Assembly (NCBI GenBank): GCA_030272155.1
Contig: CP126192.1
Coordinates: 6,854,501-6,918,500, forward strand
Direction of reading: 5' to 3'
DNA: 64,000 bases
From: Tetradesmus obliquus
Taxonomy: Eukaryota > Chlorophyta > Chlorophyceae > Sphaeropleales > Scenedesmaceae
In this document: positions 60,632 to 64,000 of the stretch, one piece after another
How the letters are laid out: every line of letters starts with the position of its first letter
Numbering within the stretch: position 1 is the first letter of the stretch
The notes under the pieces: generated by a model
The model's database searches: none
The model's input: only the letters and a program-made list of their open reading frames with translations
Told to the model about the DNA's origin: nothing
Translations under genes and position numbers: made by a program

Positions 60632-63160
60632 ATGCAGCAGCGAGAGAGAGGGATCGTCCAGCAAGGAACAGCTTCTGTGCAACCTCAACAGCACACCACA
60701 GCAGCAGCAACACCACCTTGGTCAGCCAAGCTCGCAACCATGACAGGCCGCATGGTAGAGGCAGTGGACTCGCTGCTGAACAAAATGGAATTGGGCCACG
60801 ATGGCAACAGGAAAGAAGGTGAGCAACAGCACGCAGTGGACGCTGGGATCAGCATGTGCAGCGCAGCATGCTTTACCGACTGCTGCTGCCATGCAATTGT
60901 CCAGATGCAGCAGTGAAATATCTGTATCTTTCTCTTTTGCTTTGGGGCAACGCCAGAGTGCATTCTGCAAATCAGCTGGCTGTGCGCAGCTGATCTAAGC
61001 ATGCAGTCGTGCTGTCAACTGGGGTTGCCACTTGCTCACCGCTGCAATGCAGCACATCAGGCAACAGGTTGTGCATGTGCAGATCACCTGTAGATGCTGC
61101 TCACACATTGCATGCATTTGGCTCTGAGACATCAGAATATTCACTTCTGTGCTGCTTGCTCTTGTGCATTGCCTAGCAGCATGCGAGCAACAAGCAGCCC
61201 ATTGGCCACATGCATGCGGCAGGCTGCACTGCCATGCGCACGTTCAACTGCTCCCAGCGTGTCAATGTGCGACACTTTTATTTAGCACAATCCAAGTCAC
61301 CTGCACCACACTAACACGTATGCACTGCTGCGGGCAATCCATGTCTGCCAACCATCCATGGTGCCTTGCCCCGTCAGGCGGCTGCAGCGTTGCGGCCAAG
61401 ACCCACCCTGATGCCAAGATGCACGCCGTTTCCTGGATGGGCAGCCACAACATGCAGGTCAAGGAAGTGCCACGCCCCATGGTCACAGACCCGGTGAGCG
61501 CTGCTGCTACTACTGCTGTTGCTGCTGCTGCTGAATGCACAAACACGTAGAGCCCGACATCAAACAGAATGGGCAGCCGTGCTGTAGGCTGTGATGGATG
61601 CGTGCAAGCAAGAACTGCTGCACTTGTTGTCAGGTGTAGCGCTGCTGCTGCACATGACCAAAGCGGCCTTGTTATGCACTTGCACAATGCACACAACCCC
61701 GCTGATGCACGCACAAACATATCTCTCTCTGCTGCTGTAATGTTCATGCTGCTGCAGGCCAACGTGCCGCTGCGCGTGACCAACGCAGCCATTTTATGGC
61801 TCCGACCTGCACATGTACCCGCATAGCACGCACACATGATATACCCGATCACGCCTGCGCATCCTGTGCCGCTCTCCGTCTGTTTGCAGGCTGACGTGCT
61901 GCTGCGCGTGACCAACACAGCAATCTGTGGCTCCGACCTGCACCTGTACACAGTGCGGACAGCAACATTGGCCACACCTGATCCTCTGCTGTTTCTGTAC
62001 CTTTTTTTGTCCACAGGCCGATGTGCTGCTGCGCGTGACCAACACAGCCATCTGTGGCTCCGACCTGCACCTGTACGTGCACGGCATGCCAAGCATGAAG
62101 AGCGGCGATGTGCTGGGCCACGAGTTCATGGGAGTGGTGGAAGAAGTGGGAGATGCCGTGACGAAAGTGAAGCGGTGAGTGCGTTGTTTCTATGTGTCTT
62201 TGGATGTGGCTCTTGGACAAAGAGCAGTGATGTGCTGGGTCATGAGTTCATGGGCGTGGTGGAAGAAGCGGGGAAGGCCGTAACCAAGGTCAAGAGGTGA
62301 GTGTTAAGAGGTTCAGAGGTTAGGGGTTAGGGGCGAGGGTTCTGGGCAGCAGCTCTGGGGCTGTAGGGCCACTAGCAAGAGAGTGGCAGAGGAGGTGGGC
62401 AAGCCTTGCTGGGGGTTAGGGTTTAGTTGATCGTCACCACGGTCAAGCGGTGAGTGCGTTGTTGGGGTTTGGGGCTTTGGATCAAGGGCGTGTTCTGTTG
62501 CAGGTCCAAAGTTCAATGTGGTAATGGCATGCCTGGCATGAAGGATGGAGATGTGCTGGGCCATGAGCTCATGTGCGTGGTGGGGGTAGTGGGCGGTGCA
62601 TTGAACCAAAGTAAGCGGCGGGTGCAGGGTTTGGGGTTTGGGGTTTGGGGTGTATGGGGTTGAGGGTTTCAGGGGTATGAATGCAGGCGATGTGCTGGGC
62701 TGCAAGTTTCAAGCGCGTAGGAGGAGGTGGGCAAGAGCGCCCATCAAGCAGGGATCGCACATTTACGTTGCTGCCAATGTGACAACAGTCTGGCGATCTT
62801 GCGCCTAATGCTGGGCTTTGAATGCGACTCAAAGTCCAACTTTAGGCGCCAGGTCGCCAAACTCACCGATCAGCCTAGGGAAACACAGGGCCATACATAG
62901 TATTATGAGTTGCAGCAAAGACATTGCATACTGGGACAGCATCAATGCAACATAATGCGTGCTCACATCTAGAAGGTAGGCCCCCTCGCCACCATGGCTG
63001 GTGCCATACATAGGCGCTGGGTTTCTTCTAGCAGAAATAGGTTGGTACTGGGCACTCCGGAGGGTCCTCAACTCAATCGCCTAGATGTTGTGACAATACA
63101 CAACTGCGCTTGCACACCATAGCGTCCGCGCAGCTGCACCTTGATTGAGCACTGCCTCGA

Positions 63161-63191
<31 letters not shown>

Positions 63192-64000
63192 CGCTGCTGT
63201 TGGCGCCTGCAGGGGTGACCGTGTGCTGGTGGCGTTTGACATTGCCTGTGGGCACTGCTTCTTCTGCAACCACGGCTACCAGAGCAGCTGCGACAGCACC
63301 AACCCCAGCAAGGTGTGTGTTTCTTGTTATGCTTTCTTGTTATGCTTTCTGTTGGCTGTGGAGTGTGAAATAGCCGTACAGTGTCACAGCACAGTTGTGC
63401 TCAAGTAGGTGTGCCAACCAGCTCCTCCAACCATGCAGCCCCGCTGCTTGGTTCATTTGTTTCACGATGCAGGTGCAGGAGTCCATGTATCGCCAGGCTG
63501 CAGGCGGCCTGTTTGACTGCAGCCACCTCACTGGGCGTGTATTAAATGCAAGGGCCCTCCAACCTCATGCCTTACATTTCTTTTGTCTTTGTTGGGCCAG
63601 GCAGCTGGTGGCTTCTTTGGCGTACAGCCACCTCTCATCAATCAATCAATTTCACCTCACATGGTGTGTTTGTATGTAATGCCAAACAACTGCACTGCAT
63701 ATTGCTGCTACTGATTGAATGTTGCAGTTGCACAAGACAATGTACGGCCAGGCAGCTGGCGGCTTCTTTGGCTACAGCCACCTCACATGGTGTCTTTGTT
63801 TGTAACATCAATCAACTGCACTGCAAACTCCCGCTACTGGTTCCTGCAGGTGTCGGAGGCTATGTACCGCAAGGCCATGGGTGGCGTCTTTGGCTGCAGC
63901 CACCTCACATGATATCTATGCTTTAGCACCAAGCAACTCGGTCGATTTCAATGTTGTTCGATGTTTGCGTTTGCAGATTTCGGAGGCCATGTACGGCCAG
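60632..64000 (+). CDS. Zinc-dependent alcohol/formaldehyde dehydrogenase (3' partial) with duplicated exons
   Basis: Medium-chain dehydrogenase oxidising an alcohol or aldehyde adduct with NAD(P). Best exon path: 60632-60818, 61378-61493, 62017-62174, 63213-63312, then one of several copies from 63473 on; all junctions are GT-AG and in phase. Exon 2 gives [21 protein letters not shown], the usual start of the fold. Exon 3 gives [11 protein letters not shown] with the catalytic-zinc Cys, and [16 protein letters not shown] with the GHE signature. Exon 4 has [15 protein letters not shown], the four-Cys structural zinc loop. The following exon type encodes [17 protein letters not shown], as in glutathione-independent formaldehyde-dehydrogenase-like proteins. 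The start is uncertain (also 60740). Extra copies of parts of exon 3 lie on both sides of it, and at least five copies of the SHLTG exon occur before the window ends. The Rossmann part lies beyond 64000. Confidence 0.85.
61758..61950 (+). repeat. Two extra copies of the first half of ADH exon 3
   Basis: Copy X1 starts at 61758 and copy X2 at 61890, each right after an AG acceptor; the full exon X3 starts at 62017. X2 encodes [20 protein letters not shown] perfectly, then diverges. X1 has an insertion at the catalytic Cys (ATTTTATGG for ATCTGTGG) and then a TAG. Spacing is 132 and 127 bp. Confidence 0.85.
62219..62730 (+). repeat. Extra copies of the second half of ADH exon 3
   Basis: Z1 (about 62222-62296) encodes [24 protein letters not shown] and keeps the GTGAGTG donor. 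A short tail copy (about 62437-62455) keeps GTCAAGCG|GTGAGTGCGTTG. Z3 (about 62515-62618) reads [18 protein letters not shown] and is decayed at its end. Z4 (about 62687-62730) keeps only GGCGATGTGCTGGGC. None has a proper acceptor in front. Confidence 0.8.
62299..62680 (+). repeat. Degenerate G-rich GGGTT/TTAGGG-like stretches
   Basis: Short runs such as GGTTAGGGGTTAGGGG (62318-62335) and three GGGTTTGG-type units (62627-62655) lie between the exon copies. They are G-rich on the coding strand and may help slippage or duplication. They are too short and irregular for a telomere. Confidence 0.6.
63473..64000 (+). repeat. Array of at least five copies of the SHLTG exon in the ADH gene
   Basis: Copies: Y1 63473 ([19 protein letters not shown]), Y2 about 63590-63640 (AAGGFFG with a one-base insertion), Y3 63728 ([17 protein letters not shown]), Y4 63850 ([19 protein letters not shown]) and Y5 63977 (ISEAMYGQ, cut by the window end). 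Y1, Y3, Y4 and Y5 each follow an AG acceptor. Spacing of 110-145 bp shows that exon and adjoining intron were duplicated together. Confidence 0.85.

Noticed and set aside
62299-62680. TTAGGG/TTTAGGG-like runs as an interstitial telomere
   Set aside because: Units are few, irregular and mixed with exon fragments. They look like G-rich slippage products rather than telomeric DNA.

Overview
The window looks like nuclear DNA of a green alga (probably a chlorophycean). The evidence is split genes with short GT-AG introns, a secreted family-9 cellulase with a Pro/Ser-rich linker, a MYND finger preceded by a Cys-Cys-Asn block, and coding exons and introns saturated with CAG/CTG triplets that read as polyGln, polyAla, polySer or polyLeu. 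No prokaryotic operon, rRNA, tRNA or CRISPR feature was seen. The lineage call is inference from gene content.

Layout. (1) 0.3-4.2 kb, plus: 3' part of a GH9 endoglucanase gene with three CBM1-like modules and an Ig-like tail. (2) 4.9-6.0 kb: two tandem-repeat blocks, the first carrying a small retroposon-like insertion. (3) 6.2-19.4 kb, minus: five genes in a row, namely an RNI-type LRR protein, two polyQ proteins of unknown function, a MYND-finger protein interrupted by one in-frame TAG, and a large polyQ/polyA protein. (4) 19.7-44.6 kb, plus: four tandem copies (P1-P4) of a five-exon gene coding for an F-box-like N-terminus, ankyrin-like helical repeats and a polyQ-containing C-terminal domain. 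P1, P2 and P4 are open over their whole predicted CDS. P3 is a pseudogene split by a ~3.2 kb fragment of a MULE/SWIM-type transposon. An orphan 3' tail of a further copy lies between P2 and P3. (5) 45.5-59.4 kb, minus: five tandem copies (L1-L5) of a three-exon F-box/LRR gene whose upstream flanks alternate between two types, suggesting amplification of a two-gene unit. Four of the five carry a lesion. (6) 60.6 kb to the end, plus: 5' part of a zinc-dependent alcohol/formaldehyde dehydrogenase gene in which individual exons are serially duplicated together with their splice sites.

A dispersed element appears four times (5.2, 21.4, 48.1, 58.7 kb). It has a pentanucleotide tail, two adjacent hairpins sharing the loop AACGAG, and a preference for a TGCAT-like target. 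The two F-box arrays are next to each other and, by analogy with other F-box proteins, could be substrate-recognition subunits of SCF ubiquitin ligases evolving by tandem birth and death. That functional reading is inference. Exon coordinates come from GT-AG sites, phase compatibility and comparison among paralogues in the window; no transcript evidence was available.
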